64,000 nt of DNA from Gnetum montanum (Eukaryota > Streptophyta > Gnetopsida > Gnetales > Gnetaceae). Under the pieces are notes generated by a model. That model did no database searches. It was not told where the DNA came from and worked only from the letters and a program-made list of their open reading frames with translations. The stretch is from the NCBI GenBank assembly GCA_015680685.1, contig MNCI01015499.1, forward strand, positions 2,056,979 through 2,120,978, in the 5' to 3' direction. How positions within the stretch are numbered: position 1 is the first letter of the stretch; every line of letters begins with the position of its first letter. Made by a program: the position numbers and the translations under genes. Below are positions 46,023 to 56,179 of this stretch, in pieces.

Positions 46023-46954
46023 TGATGAGCATCAAAGTGTCATGTCAATAGGTCCCCATTGATGTGGCCTTGTCAACGGGCCCCTATTCATGTAGCCCAG
46101 TTTAAGTGGTGTTGTCCCATCAATGGGGTTGCATCAATGTAGCGTTTGCTACATCTACGGGACCTCATCGATGCAACTCAACAATAAAAACTATAAATAA
46201 AAGTTCAAAGTTGTGTTTATGGGAGTTAGTCATAGTAGTAGTTAAACTCTTGTAGTTTTTTCATTCGAAAGTTAGAATATTTTCCTGAGAGCCTGTAGCA
46301 GGAGGCATTGTGTGTACAGATCTTTATTCAAGCATTGTTGTACCTGAGCACGACAGTGTGTGTAGCAATAAAGATAAACTTTTTGATAAATATTATAGTA
46401 TTTTGGATAGCTTAAATGTTTTATTTATGCATTTAATGTTTTCATTTATTTATTCAATGTTCCTTAGTAATTAAGATAATTAAGTAATTAAGTGGGTTAA
46501 GCTAAATAGCGATTAAGAAAACACATAAGTACGATTGCTTCGAGCATGCATATGACATTTGGTAAACCTAGCAATGCCTAACGCTTGGTAACCTAGCAAC
46601 ATTATATGTGTTTAGGATGTGTACGACAAGTTGGACTAGATACTTATGTTAGGACTAGTTGGCCAAGTAGATTAAAGTAGGCATTAAATTACTATATTCT
46701 TTATCATGTTTATTTAAAGTACCATTACCATAAAATAAAAAATGATAAAAATAATATGCCTCGATTACACTTAACTATACCTTCATACATCACAAGTGTA
46801 ATTTGGAGGACAACAAATGACTGTTAGGGTAAGGTTCACTTCCTAGAAGACTAGTGTATTGGAAGACATAGAGTCTGTGAAACTTGATTAGATCGCACGT
46901 GAACACTTTGTGATTCGTATGGTTGAGTGTAGGGGTACCTTTCACTGCTCATCA
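46023..46954 (+). repeat. 3' LTR of V (932 bp)
   Basis: It aligns with 33245-34142, with an extra stretch of about 30 bases in the U3. TATA box at 46192-46199. Ends TTTCACTGCTCATCA. Confidence 0.88.
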
Positions 46955-48996
46955 TTTTTTCATAGAGTTATGATTTTTCTTTTTATTATGTCCATAATTT
47001 TACTATTTCTAATTATGGTTAATTAAAACTTTATATCTCCTTCATTTTACTAGATAATCCTCTCAAACATTACCAGTTAATATTTTGTTCTTTTAGGTTT
47101 CTAGCCATTTTGGGACCACTAAAAAATAATCTTCCATCATGGAGTTAGGATTTTTGTCTATTAGCTACTTTTTCCATTTTTGATAAAGCTTGATTCTCTA
47201 AGGCTACATTCATGATTTTATAAATTTTTATTTCTAATAAATGCCTTCATAAAATTATAACATAGGATAGGTATAGGTATTTATTTTTTTGTAGGGATAT
47301 AGAATCATTATAAAATTTATAGGGATGGTGGAGATATAATAATTTTATCTACGATCATACGTATAAGTGATGATCCAACTCTAAACTTGATTTTGGATTT
47401 AATGAAGTCCTGATTCACCTCCGTTGGTAAAGTGATTACCTTAGTTGGAGTCTTAATCTATATATGATTATTAGCTATTGGATCTTTTAATTTTTGTGGT
47501 CTTATCGATCATTTAGAAGTTATGGGTAAGGATTCCTTTTCTTGGATTAGTCGACACCTTGGGTTATTATTAAGCATTTACAAGATCTCTTTGGATGATG
47601 TTTTGGCTCTTTGTTTGATGATAAAATTTGATGAGATTGGTTGGATTTGATGAGGTTATGCTATGCATTAGATTGGTATCTTTGTAAGGATCTCTTGGTT
47701 TGTTGAATCTCTTTGATGAGATAGGATTTGATGATATAATGTTATGCATTGGATTGGTATCCTTGTGAGGATCCACTGGTTTTTTGAATCTATTTGATGA
47801 AAAGAATTATGTTATTTTTATTGTTACCTCCATTGTCAATTTGGTTGTCATGGTTGTATATTTGTTGGCTTTTTGAATGATGGAGCTAGCATTGAGTTTA
47901 TGTGACCGATTGGAGATGGGCTCCATGGAGATGGTTTTGATGATTGACCTCCACTATAGAGTGCACTAGTGTGGCTCTCACTATAGACCCCATCCTATAG
48001 GAGGGGGTGATTTCATGGCTCATTGGTCCTTTTATTTTGGTTTGTACCTTCAAAAAATTAGAGGTGATGTCTAGTGTGATGCCTCTAGTAGTGTTATGTT
48101 TAGGGAAAGTTGGAAGTGAGATTCTAGGTGATGCTTCATGTTCCAGTTGATACTAATAATAAATCCATGCACATGGTAATTTGATATTTAATTTGGATAC
48201 ATGTTGGTTTGGCTTTTGGCAAGTACACATGATAACATAATACACATTTTACATTGAGTGTGGTGCATTCTAGCCTCCTTGTTTGTGATGATGATTGGAG
48301 TAGGCAAACCTTGGTTTTGGCTTTATATGTTGGATGGATGCTATGGTTATATGTTGTATGTTTGTTAGATGTTTTGGATGGTTTTCTTGTGTGCTTGTTA
48401 AGCTAACATGTTTTGTAGGTCAGTAATGCTCCTCCTAATTCCCGTGAGATCTTTCTATTCGACAATTGGAGATGTTGCCAAGGTGTCTCTCTCAATTTTA
48501 TACTGATAACCCATTTTATTTTTAGGTTGATTAGTTTGGAAAGGGGATAGAGCTTTTGGAGGATTTACTATGATGAGATGAGCTAGTTGATATTATGTCT
48601 TAGTTTAGAGCTTTGGATATTATGTGTTAGCATTTTTAGCGTTATATTAGACATTAATTCTTTTTTCTAGTTTATGGATTTATGGATCATTTGTGGTTTA
48701 GTCTTATGACATTATATTATTCATATATATTATGAGATTTACTTTTACAATTTGTGCTATTCTATTTCTTTTTTAGAATTTTTTATATTTATGAAATTCT
48801 ATATTCATTTCTTTGTTTATTCTATTATTAGTTTTCTCTTTTTTTCTCTCTAGAGTCATGGCCTCATGATAGGTTCCTTTGTTCTTTTTGTTGCATAGTT
48901 TACTCATTTGTGTCTCTTGCCATGACTAATTGTTTTGTTAGGGGTTCTTAATGTAGTGCTCTCCAACCTATGGCATAGGAAAGAGGGTATTACAAG

Positions 48997-49010
48997 TTGG
49001 TATTAGAGTA
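48997..49010 (+). promoter_or_regulatory. Primer binding site of W (initiator tRNA-Met type)
   Basis: TTGGTATTAGAGTA two bases after the LTR end resembles TGGTATCAGAGC, the complement of the initiator tRNA-Met 3' end used by many plant elements. Confidence 0.75.
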
Positions 49011-49640
49011 GGGTTTTGCTAATTTTCCCCTAAAGAATGAGATTAGCCAAGTAGATATCAATTGTTATCTGTTTCAGTTCCTTTGTTAACATACATTGAT
49101 CAACTCTAGTTTGCCATCAACATTGGTTGCCTTTTCTAGTAGTTAGATGTTTAGGTTTGATGGGTCAGTTGTTTTATTAAGAGCTTGCCATTAGTTTCGT
49201 TGGTGGTTGTGTGCTTGTAGTGGACCATGTCTATAGATCCATATCCTTGGTAATTCAGAATGCTATGTGGATTAGTGACCTCCATACCATGAACCTTGAG
49301 GACTATGATGTTATCTTGGACATGGATTGATTTTCTTCTTATCAGGGTAGCTTGGATTATTATTGCAGGAAACTTTCCTTAATGATAGATGGTGGTGTTT
49401 AAATAATAGTACATACTAGACCATGCAAGGTTTGGTTAGATCTTGTTTCTTCGAGATCTTTTCACTAGTTATTAAGGAAATATCATTCTTACTTTGTTGT
49501 TTCCATCAATGATCCTTATTTGTCATAAGAACTTGAATAAGTACCAGTGGCTTGTCAGTTGTTTTATGTATTTCGGTTTAAGTTACTTGGTGTGATGTTG
49601 AGTTTGAGATTGCTTTCAAATTATGTGAAAAACCTATCTC
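49011..49640 (+). pseudogene. W protease end
   Basis: Only the last part of the protease is recognisable: MNLEDYDVILDMDWFSSYQG near 49290-49350, matching the usual .DYDVILGMDWL of chromoviruses. Nothing between the primer site and this point looks like gag, so about 1.5 kb normally expected there is missing. Confidence 0.6.
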
Positions 49641-50480
49641 TAAGGTTCCACATAAGATGTCCCCTATTGAGTTAGCAAGATTGATGATTCAACTGTAGAA
49701 TTTTCTTGATAAGGTTTTAATCTATCCAAGTGTGTTTACTTGGGATGCTCTTATCCTATTTATGAAAAAGAAGGATGGTAGTATAAGGCTATGCATTGAT
49801 TATTAACAACTGAACTAGGTGATAGTGAAAAAACAAGTATTTCTTGCCATGCATAGATGATTTGTTTAACCAGTTGAGAAAAACTAAAGTGTTCTCTAAG
49901 ATTGATTAAAAGTCTAGACATTACCAAGTTCGTGTCAAGGAGGAGGATGTTTCCAAGATAGCCTTCAAGATGTAGTATGAACATTATGAGTTCTTGGTAT
50001 TACCATTTGGACTCACTAATGCTCTTGTAGTGTTCATGCATCTTATGAATTGTGTCATGAGGCCATACCTAGAATAATTTGTTATCATGTTCATCAATGA
50101 CATTTTGATGTATTCTTCATTTGAGGATTTGCATGAGTAGCATCTAAGGATTTTCTTGCAAGAAACTTAGAGAACACTAGTTGTTTGCATAACCCTAGAA
50201 GTATTATTTTGATGTAGAGAAGTTCAATTCTTAGGACATGTTGTTTCAAAAGTTGGTTTAGTAGTGAATCCTACTAAAATATTAGTCATTTAGGATTGGC
50301 GTGTGCTCAAGGATGTTAGTGAAGTTTGTGGCTTTTTTGGGTTAGCAGGCTATTATAAGAGGTTTGTTAAAAACTTCTCTCACATTACTTCACCTCTCAT
50401 GAAGTTGCAAAAAGATGTTGGTTCTTTCTATGAAGCCCACATTATTAGGATGCCTTTGACAAACTCAAGGGTAGACTGAT
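49640..50480 (+). pseudogene. W reverse transcriptase (decayed)
   Basis: Frames give [75 protein letters not shown] and FINDILMYSS near 50090-50115, where chromoviruses have FIDDIL. After it comes the connection LGHVVSKVGL and VCGFFGLAGYYKRFVKNFSH. Frameshifts and stops prevent expression. Confidence 0.82.
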
Positions 50481-50980
50481 CTTGACTCCTATTCTGGTTT
50501 TACCTATCCTAGGTAAGCCATTTGACATGTGTATTGATGCATTAGGAAGAAGGTTATTGGTGTGTCCTTATGTAGGAGGGAAAAGTGGTAGCTTATGCCT
50601 CATGATAACTTAAGCCCCATGAGACATGCTACCCCACTCATGACCTAGAATTGGGAGCAGTTGTATTCACTTTTAAAGTTTGTTGTTACTACTTGTTTAA
50701 GGAGTAATTGACCATTTAGAAAAATCATAAGGGATTGCAATATATGATGAGCCAACCTTAATTAAACCTACACTAGAGGAGGTGGATTGAACTCTTGGCT
50801 GACTTTGATCTTAACATCCAGTATCAGATAGGCAAAAGTAATGTGGTTGTGGATGCCTTAAGTCATGTGGCTAGTAACGTAAACAACTTGGTGATCTAGT
50901 ATAATGTAATAGGTGAGACTTGTGATGTGCACTAGCATGATTTTTCATGTGAGGAGTTAAAACATTATGGTGATGCTATC
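50480..50980 (+). pseudogene. W RNase H (decayed)
   Basis: Recognisable pieces are GKPFDMCIDALGRRLL (first Asp kept), VAYASX-type strand and HETCYPTHDLELGAVVFTFK in broken frames, and RRWIELLADFDLNIQYQIGK SNVVVDAL near 50780-50860, the usual domain end. Confidence 0.75.
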
Positions 50981-51039
50981 ATGAGAGTGGATGCACTTAG
51001 GTTGCTTTAACATAAGAATTGGGTATGTGTGCCTACATC

Positions 51040-51840
51040 TTTGAGGCAAAATTTGTTGGATGAAGCTCACCTCAATAGACTTTAGATGCATCTAGGTAGT
51101 GATAAGATGTATTAGATACTAAAGAGGTTGTAGTGGTGGCTAGGAATGAAAAAGTAGGTTGAAGAATTTGTGACTACATGCTTGATTTGTCAATAGGTAA
51201 AACTTGAACACCAATGACAAGGTGGTTACTTATACCTCCATTATATTCCAAAGCGAAAGTGGGAGGTGATCGAAATTTATTTCATTACCAATCTACCTCA
51301 CATTGGATGCTATTCTTATTGTGGTAAACTTGTTAACCAAGTTGATGCATTTCCTAGCTATAAAGACTTTGGTTAGCATAGAGGATGTTACATAGATGTT
51401 CATATATAAGATTGTACAATTGCATGGAGTCCCTACCAAGATTATCTTAGACTGTGATGAAAAATTTACTTCTTGGTTTTGACATGCATTCATGAATAGT
51501 CTAGGTACTAGGTTGAACATGAGCTTGGCCTATAATGCATAGATTGGTGGTTAAGTTAATAGAGTCAACCAAGTATTAGAGGACATGCTTTAGTCTTGGA
51601 CCTTGCAGTTTGTAGATAGTTGGGATAATCTATTACCATTAGTAGAGTTTGCTTACAACAATAGTTATTAGGCTAGCTTAAAGGTAGCACCATACAACGT
51701 CTTATATGGGGGACCCTGCAAGATTTCATTGTTTTGGAATACGATTAAGAATAGGAGTTTAGATGTTATGTTGAATGATAAAGTAGATTAGAGAGATGTG
51801 TAAATGGTTAAAGGTAGCTTAGGATAGTTAGGTGAGCTAT
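51040..51840 (+). pseudogene. W integrase (decayed)
   Basis: HHCC domain: DEAHLNRL, MHLGSDKMY, FVTTCLICQ. Core: WEVIEIYFITNLPH (first Asp changed; usually MDFVTGLP), LDCDEKFTS (second Asp) and VNRVNQVLEDML near the Glu. Short frames only. Confidence 0.75.
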
Positions 51841-52300
51841 GTAAACCATAGGAAGAGGCCTCTAGAGTTTGCTATTGGTGATAAAGTGTTTGTTTGGGTA
51901 TCCATAGAAAAGGTTTGATGCATTTTGATAAAAAACATAAGCTTACACCTCACTACATTAGTCCATTTGATGTCTTTCAGTGCATAGGAGAGGTTGCATA
52001 CTGTGTTGGTCTACCACCATAGCTTTCAGGCATGCATGATGTGTTTCATGCCTCTATGCTTCAAAAGTATGTACTTGATGATAATCATGCGATTGATTAG
52101 ATTGAAGTACAACTTTAGGTAGATGCCTCATATGTTGAATTTCTTGTTAGGATCTTGGACTAGATGAGTGCTAATTGCGTAGCAAGATAGTTCCCATGGT
52201 TAAGGTTTCATGGAATTTTCATGGTTCACAAGAGGCTATGTGAGATCTTAAGTCTAATTTGTGTTCTTCCCATCTTGAAATATTCTATGGGGAATATTCT
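51840..52300 (+). pseudogene. W integrase C-terminus with chromodomain-like tail
   Basis: Pieces FAIGDKVFVWVS, FDVFQCIGEVAYCVGLPP, MHDVFHASMLQKYVLDDNHA, then ASYVEFLVRILD and a stretch with WLRFHGIFMVHKRLCEI. The order (GPF-like module, HDVFHVS, then Y.E.PVRILD and a Trp-containing strand) is that of a chromovirus ending in a chromodomain, which steers insertion to chromatin. Confidence 0.6.
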
Positions 52301-52314
52301 TAAGGAAGGAAGGA
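52301..52314 (+). promoter_or_regulatory. Polypurine tract of W
   Basis: TAAGGAAGGAAGGA immediately precedes TGTAAC, the 3' LTR start. Confidence 0.8.
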
Positions 52315-55300
52315 TGTAACAATCCATATTTTTGGACATCCTTGGTATGCATGATTTTTGTGAAAAATGTGATCCTTATACTTGTATGTTTATATGTCTG
52401 GTTGGTTCAGTACATTTTATGCATTACATTGATGATGTTAATGATGATCCTTGGGATTTTTCAGATTTTTGATTAATGTTATGTAATCCTTAATATTTAA
52501 TCAGATACATATATTATTATTTGGCATCATCTAGCAGGTGTGCACTAATCCTATTTTTGAGTGTGGTAGGATCTCATGAGATTTGGTTGGAAGCATGGCA
52601 TTGTTATAATTAATGGTTTGTTTCATTAATATTATAATATTAATAATTTATGCTAAGTGTGCATGGTATAAAAAATAGATAAGTGTTTGATGATTCACTA
52701 TGTTCACATGTGTGTTTTAAATATTAATTATATTTAGTTTTATTTTATTTATTGAGAGGTTTTGAACTACATTTTAGTATTGTAAGATTTTATGGTATTT
52801 TCTCTCTGATGATTTTGGTATGGGTGGGAATTACGTGAATGAGAGAGAAATTTATAGTAAATATGGAAAGGAATTATGATAATATTCTTTTAGTTTTGTG
52901 GAAGTTTGGACAATGGGTGTTTTCTTCCATTCCATGTTTTCCAGTCAATCTTTATTAAAACTCCCATGATTCAATTCTTCCACACACTTTGATGATTTGG
53001 AGAGGTGCTAAGAAGTGCTGCAGAATTTCAAATTTGATTGTATAGGGTACTTAAATATTTTGGCTTTCTTTTCTCCATTTGTAGTGTTCATTTAGATCAA
53101 GAGGTGAGTTATCTTAACTTCTTCCTATTTACAGTTACAGGTTTTGTGCATATCCATGGGATGGATTTCATTTATTATTTTTTCATATTCCTTTTAAACT
53201 ATTTGCAAATTGATGGATTTTGTTTTGCATGAATAGAATACTGTTTGGATGAATTTTAGCATTCCTAATTCTTACCAAATTGTATTATTATTTCTGCTTA
53301 TTTTGTAACTAGGGTTCTAAAGATTTTCGTTAGCAAAGTAGATAGTGCATAGAAAAATGCCTATATATCTTACATGTGTTTGATTTAAGATTATTTCTAT
53401 AGTTTTCTAGAATCATCTTGAAATGTTATACATTTTTTTAAAAAATAATCATTCAAAAAGGCATAGTATATTTTGAGTTATATTTCATTCTTTCCAACAT
53501 ATTCAAAATCATAGGAATTTCTATGATGCAAATTGATGAGGCTATATCTCACACTTGGCTTAGGTTAAAAATATGAAAATTTATTTAAAAATATTTCTAT
53601 ATGTTAGCTTCCATATACCATTGGAAGTAATTAAAAAAGTTGTGTTTTGAGGAAGTTATGAAGTTTTTTCTACATTTTTCACAATTTTACTGTTTTTGAT
53701 TATGCTTAATTAAAATTCCATATCTCCTACATGGTATCATATAATACTCTGAAACGTTACATGCTAATATTTTTCTCTTTTATCTTTTCAACTGGTCTAG
53801 AATCACTAAAAAATAATGTTTCATCATAGAGTTATGATTTTTCTCTCTATGTCATCCATAATTTTAGTATTTTTGATTGTGCCTAATTAAAATTCCATAT
53901 CTCCTACATTGTATTAGATAATCATTTAAAAATTTACATGCTAATATATTTCTATTTATATTTCCAACCATTTGGAATTACTTAAAAATAATGTTTCATC
54001 ATAGAGTTGTGATTTTTCTTTCTATGTTGTCCATAATTTTACTGTTTCTAATTGTGCCTAATTAAATCTCCAATTATTCTACATAGTATCATATAATCCT
54101 ATAAGAATTTACTTGCTAATAGGTTGCTCATTTATCTTTTCAACTATTCTAGAATCACTAAAACATAATGTTTCATCATAGAGTTATGATTTTTCCTCTA
54201 TTATGTTCATAATTTTACTGTTTCTGATTATGCTTAGTTAAACCCCCATATCTCCTACATAGTATTAGCTAATCCTATGAAACTTTACTTGTTAATATTT
54301 TATTTTTTAAATTTATAACTGTTTTGGAACCACTAAAAAATAATCTTCCATTGTGGAGTTATGATTGTTTTTCTATCAGCTACTTTTTTGATTTTTGATA
54401 AAGCTTGATTCTCTAAGGCTAGATTCATGGTTCTATAACTTTTTGTTTATGATAAATGTCTTCATAAAATTATATCATAGGATAGGTATAGGTATTTATT
54501 TTTTTAAGGATGTAAAATAATTATGAAATTTATAAGGATGGTAGAGATATAATAATTTTATCTATGGTCATATGTATAAGCGATGATCCAGTTCTAGACT
54601 TGATTTTGGGTTTAATGAAGTTATAATTCAATTTCCTTAGTAAAGTGATTAATTTCTAGTTTTAGTTTTAATCTATATATGATTGTTAGTTATTGGATCT
54701 TTTCATTGTTGTGGCTTTATTAGTTTTTTGGAAGTCATGGATAAGGATTCCTTTTCTTGGATTAGTTGACACCTTGGGTTATTATTAAGGATTTGCAAGA
54801 TCTCTTTGGATGATGTTTTGGCTCTTTGTGTGATGGTAAAATTTGATGAGATTGGTTGGATTTGATGAGGTTATGCTATGCATCAGATTAGTATCTTCAT
54901 AAGGATTCCTTGGTTTGTTGAATCTCTTTGTTGAGATAGGATTTGATGATATTATGTTATGCATTAGATTGGTTTCCTAGAAGAATTCTATTGTTTTGAT
55001 TGTTGCCTCCACCATTAGTCTAGTTTCCATGGTTGTATGTTTGTTGGTTGTTTGGATGATGGAGTTACACCAAGTTTGTGTGCCTAATTGGAGATGTGCT
55101 TCTTGGAGATGGTTTTGATGATCAACACCCACTATAGCATGCACCAATGTGGCTCTCACTGCAAGTCCCATCTTGCAGGAGAGGGTGATTCCATGGCTCA
55201 TTGGACCTTTTGTTTTGATTTGTGCCTCCAAAATGTTAGAGGTGATGTTTTAGGTGATTCTTGTAGCATTGGTATGTTTAGGGAATGTTGGAAGTGATGT

Positions 55301-56174
55301 CCTAGATGATGCTTCATGTTCTAGTTGAGATTAATAATAAATACATGCACATGGCAATTTGATATTTGATTTGGATACATGTTGGTTTGGCTTTTGGCAA
55401 GTACTCATGACAAAATAATACACATTTTACACTGAGTGTAGTGCATGTTAACCTCCTTATTTGTGGTGATGGTTGGAGTAGGAAAACCTTTGTTTTGGCA
55501 TTATATGTTGGATGGATGTTATGGTTGTATGCTGTATGTTTGTTAGATGTTTTGGATGGTTTGCTTATGTGCTTGTTAAGCTAACATGTTTTGTAGGTCA
55601 GCCATGCTCATCCTAATCCCCATGAGACCTTTCCATTCGACGATTGGAGATGTTGCCAAAGTTTCTTACTAAGTTTTATATTGATAATCCATTTTATTTT
55701 TAGGTTGATCAGTTTGGAAATGGGATGGATCTTTTGGAGGATTTACTATGATGAGATAAGCTAGTTGATATTATGTCTTAGTTTAGATTTTTGGATATTA
55801 TGTGTTAGCATTTTCAGCATTTTATTAGACGTTAATTCTCTTTTCCAGTTTATGGATTTATGGATCATTTGTGGTTTAGTTAAATGATAATATATTATTC
55901 ATATATATTATGGGATTTAGTTTTACATTTTGTGCTGTTCTATTTCTTTTCTAGGATTTTGTATATTTATGCAATTAATATTCATGTATTTCTTTCTTCC
56001 ACTAATAGTTTTTTCTTCTATTGTCTTTGGGGTCATGGCCTTATGGTAGGTTCCTTTGTTCTTTTTGCTTTGTAGAATGCTCATTCATGTCCTTTTCCAT
56101 GATTAATCATTTTGTTAGGGATTCTTCTTAACATAATGCTCTCTAACCTAAGGCATAGGAAAGAGGGTGTTACA
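52315..56174 (+). repeat. 3' LTR of W (3860 bp)
   Basis: Starts TGTAACAATCC, ends GTGTTACA. Such a length is large for a plant LTR. It includes about five units of a 175-bp tandem repeat (53470-54420). By eye it differs from the 5' LTR at roughly one base in ten. The open frames inside (53038, 54977, 55088, 55884) have no known motif. Confidence 0.88.
53470..54420 (+). repeat. Tandem repeat of about 175 bp in the W LTR
   Basis: An anchor like GTTTCATCATAGAGTTATGA recurs at 53643 (degenerate), 53818, 53993, 54170 and 54344 (degenerate), spaced 174-177 bp. Each unit also carries CATATCTCCTACAT and AATTTTACTRTTTTTGATT. The 5' LTR has only four units (anchors near 32882, 33061, 33240 and 47130). 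Confidence 0.8.
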
Positions 56175-56179
56175 AGTAA

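Larger units (their letters stand above)
33245..46954 (+). mobile_element. Element V: long Athila-like element with env-like 3' region (13.7 kb)
   Basis: Starts TGATGAGCATC and ends CACTGCTCATCA, with 8-bp inverted ends TGATGAGC/GCTCATCA. It sits in the 5' LTR of W; the flanks are TTTCA (33240-33244) and TTTTT (46955-46959), a duplication now differing at two positions. Order: 5' LTR, tRNA-Asp-type primer site, gag, protease, RT, RNase H, integrase, long non-coding region, env-like and coiled-coil frames, polypurine tract, 3' LTR. All genes are decayed. The LTRs (898 and 932 bp) are clearly diverged. Confidence 0.88.
31526..48994 (+). repeat. 5' LTR of W, split by element V at 33245-46959
   Basis: The parts 31526-33244 and 46960-48994 align end to end with the 3' LTR at 52315-56174. 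The left part holds the CA/TA microsatellite and two copies of the 175-bp unit. The right part holds two more and the GTTATGTTAT-rich end, finishing GAGGGTATTACA. No gene is seen; short frames such as 32079-32402 and 47570-47776 (minus) are chance. Confidence 0.85.
31526..56174 (+). mobile_element. Element W: chromovirus (Tekay/Del-like) with very long LTRs, gag missing
   Basis: Bounded by a perfect 5-bp duplication AGTAA (31521-31525 and 56175-56179). The 3' LTR starts TGTAACAATCC and ends GTTACA; the 5' LTR start is decayed to TATAAAAATCC. Without the nested element V it is about 10.9 kb: two LTRs of about 3.75 and 3.86 kb around an internal region of only 3.3 kb with a primer site, protease end, RT, RNase H, integrase, a chromodomain-like tail and a polypurine tract. 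Gag and most of the protease are gone. Confidence 0.88.
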
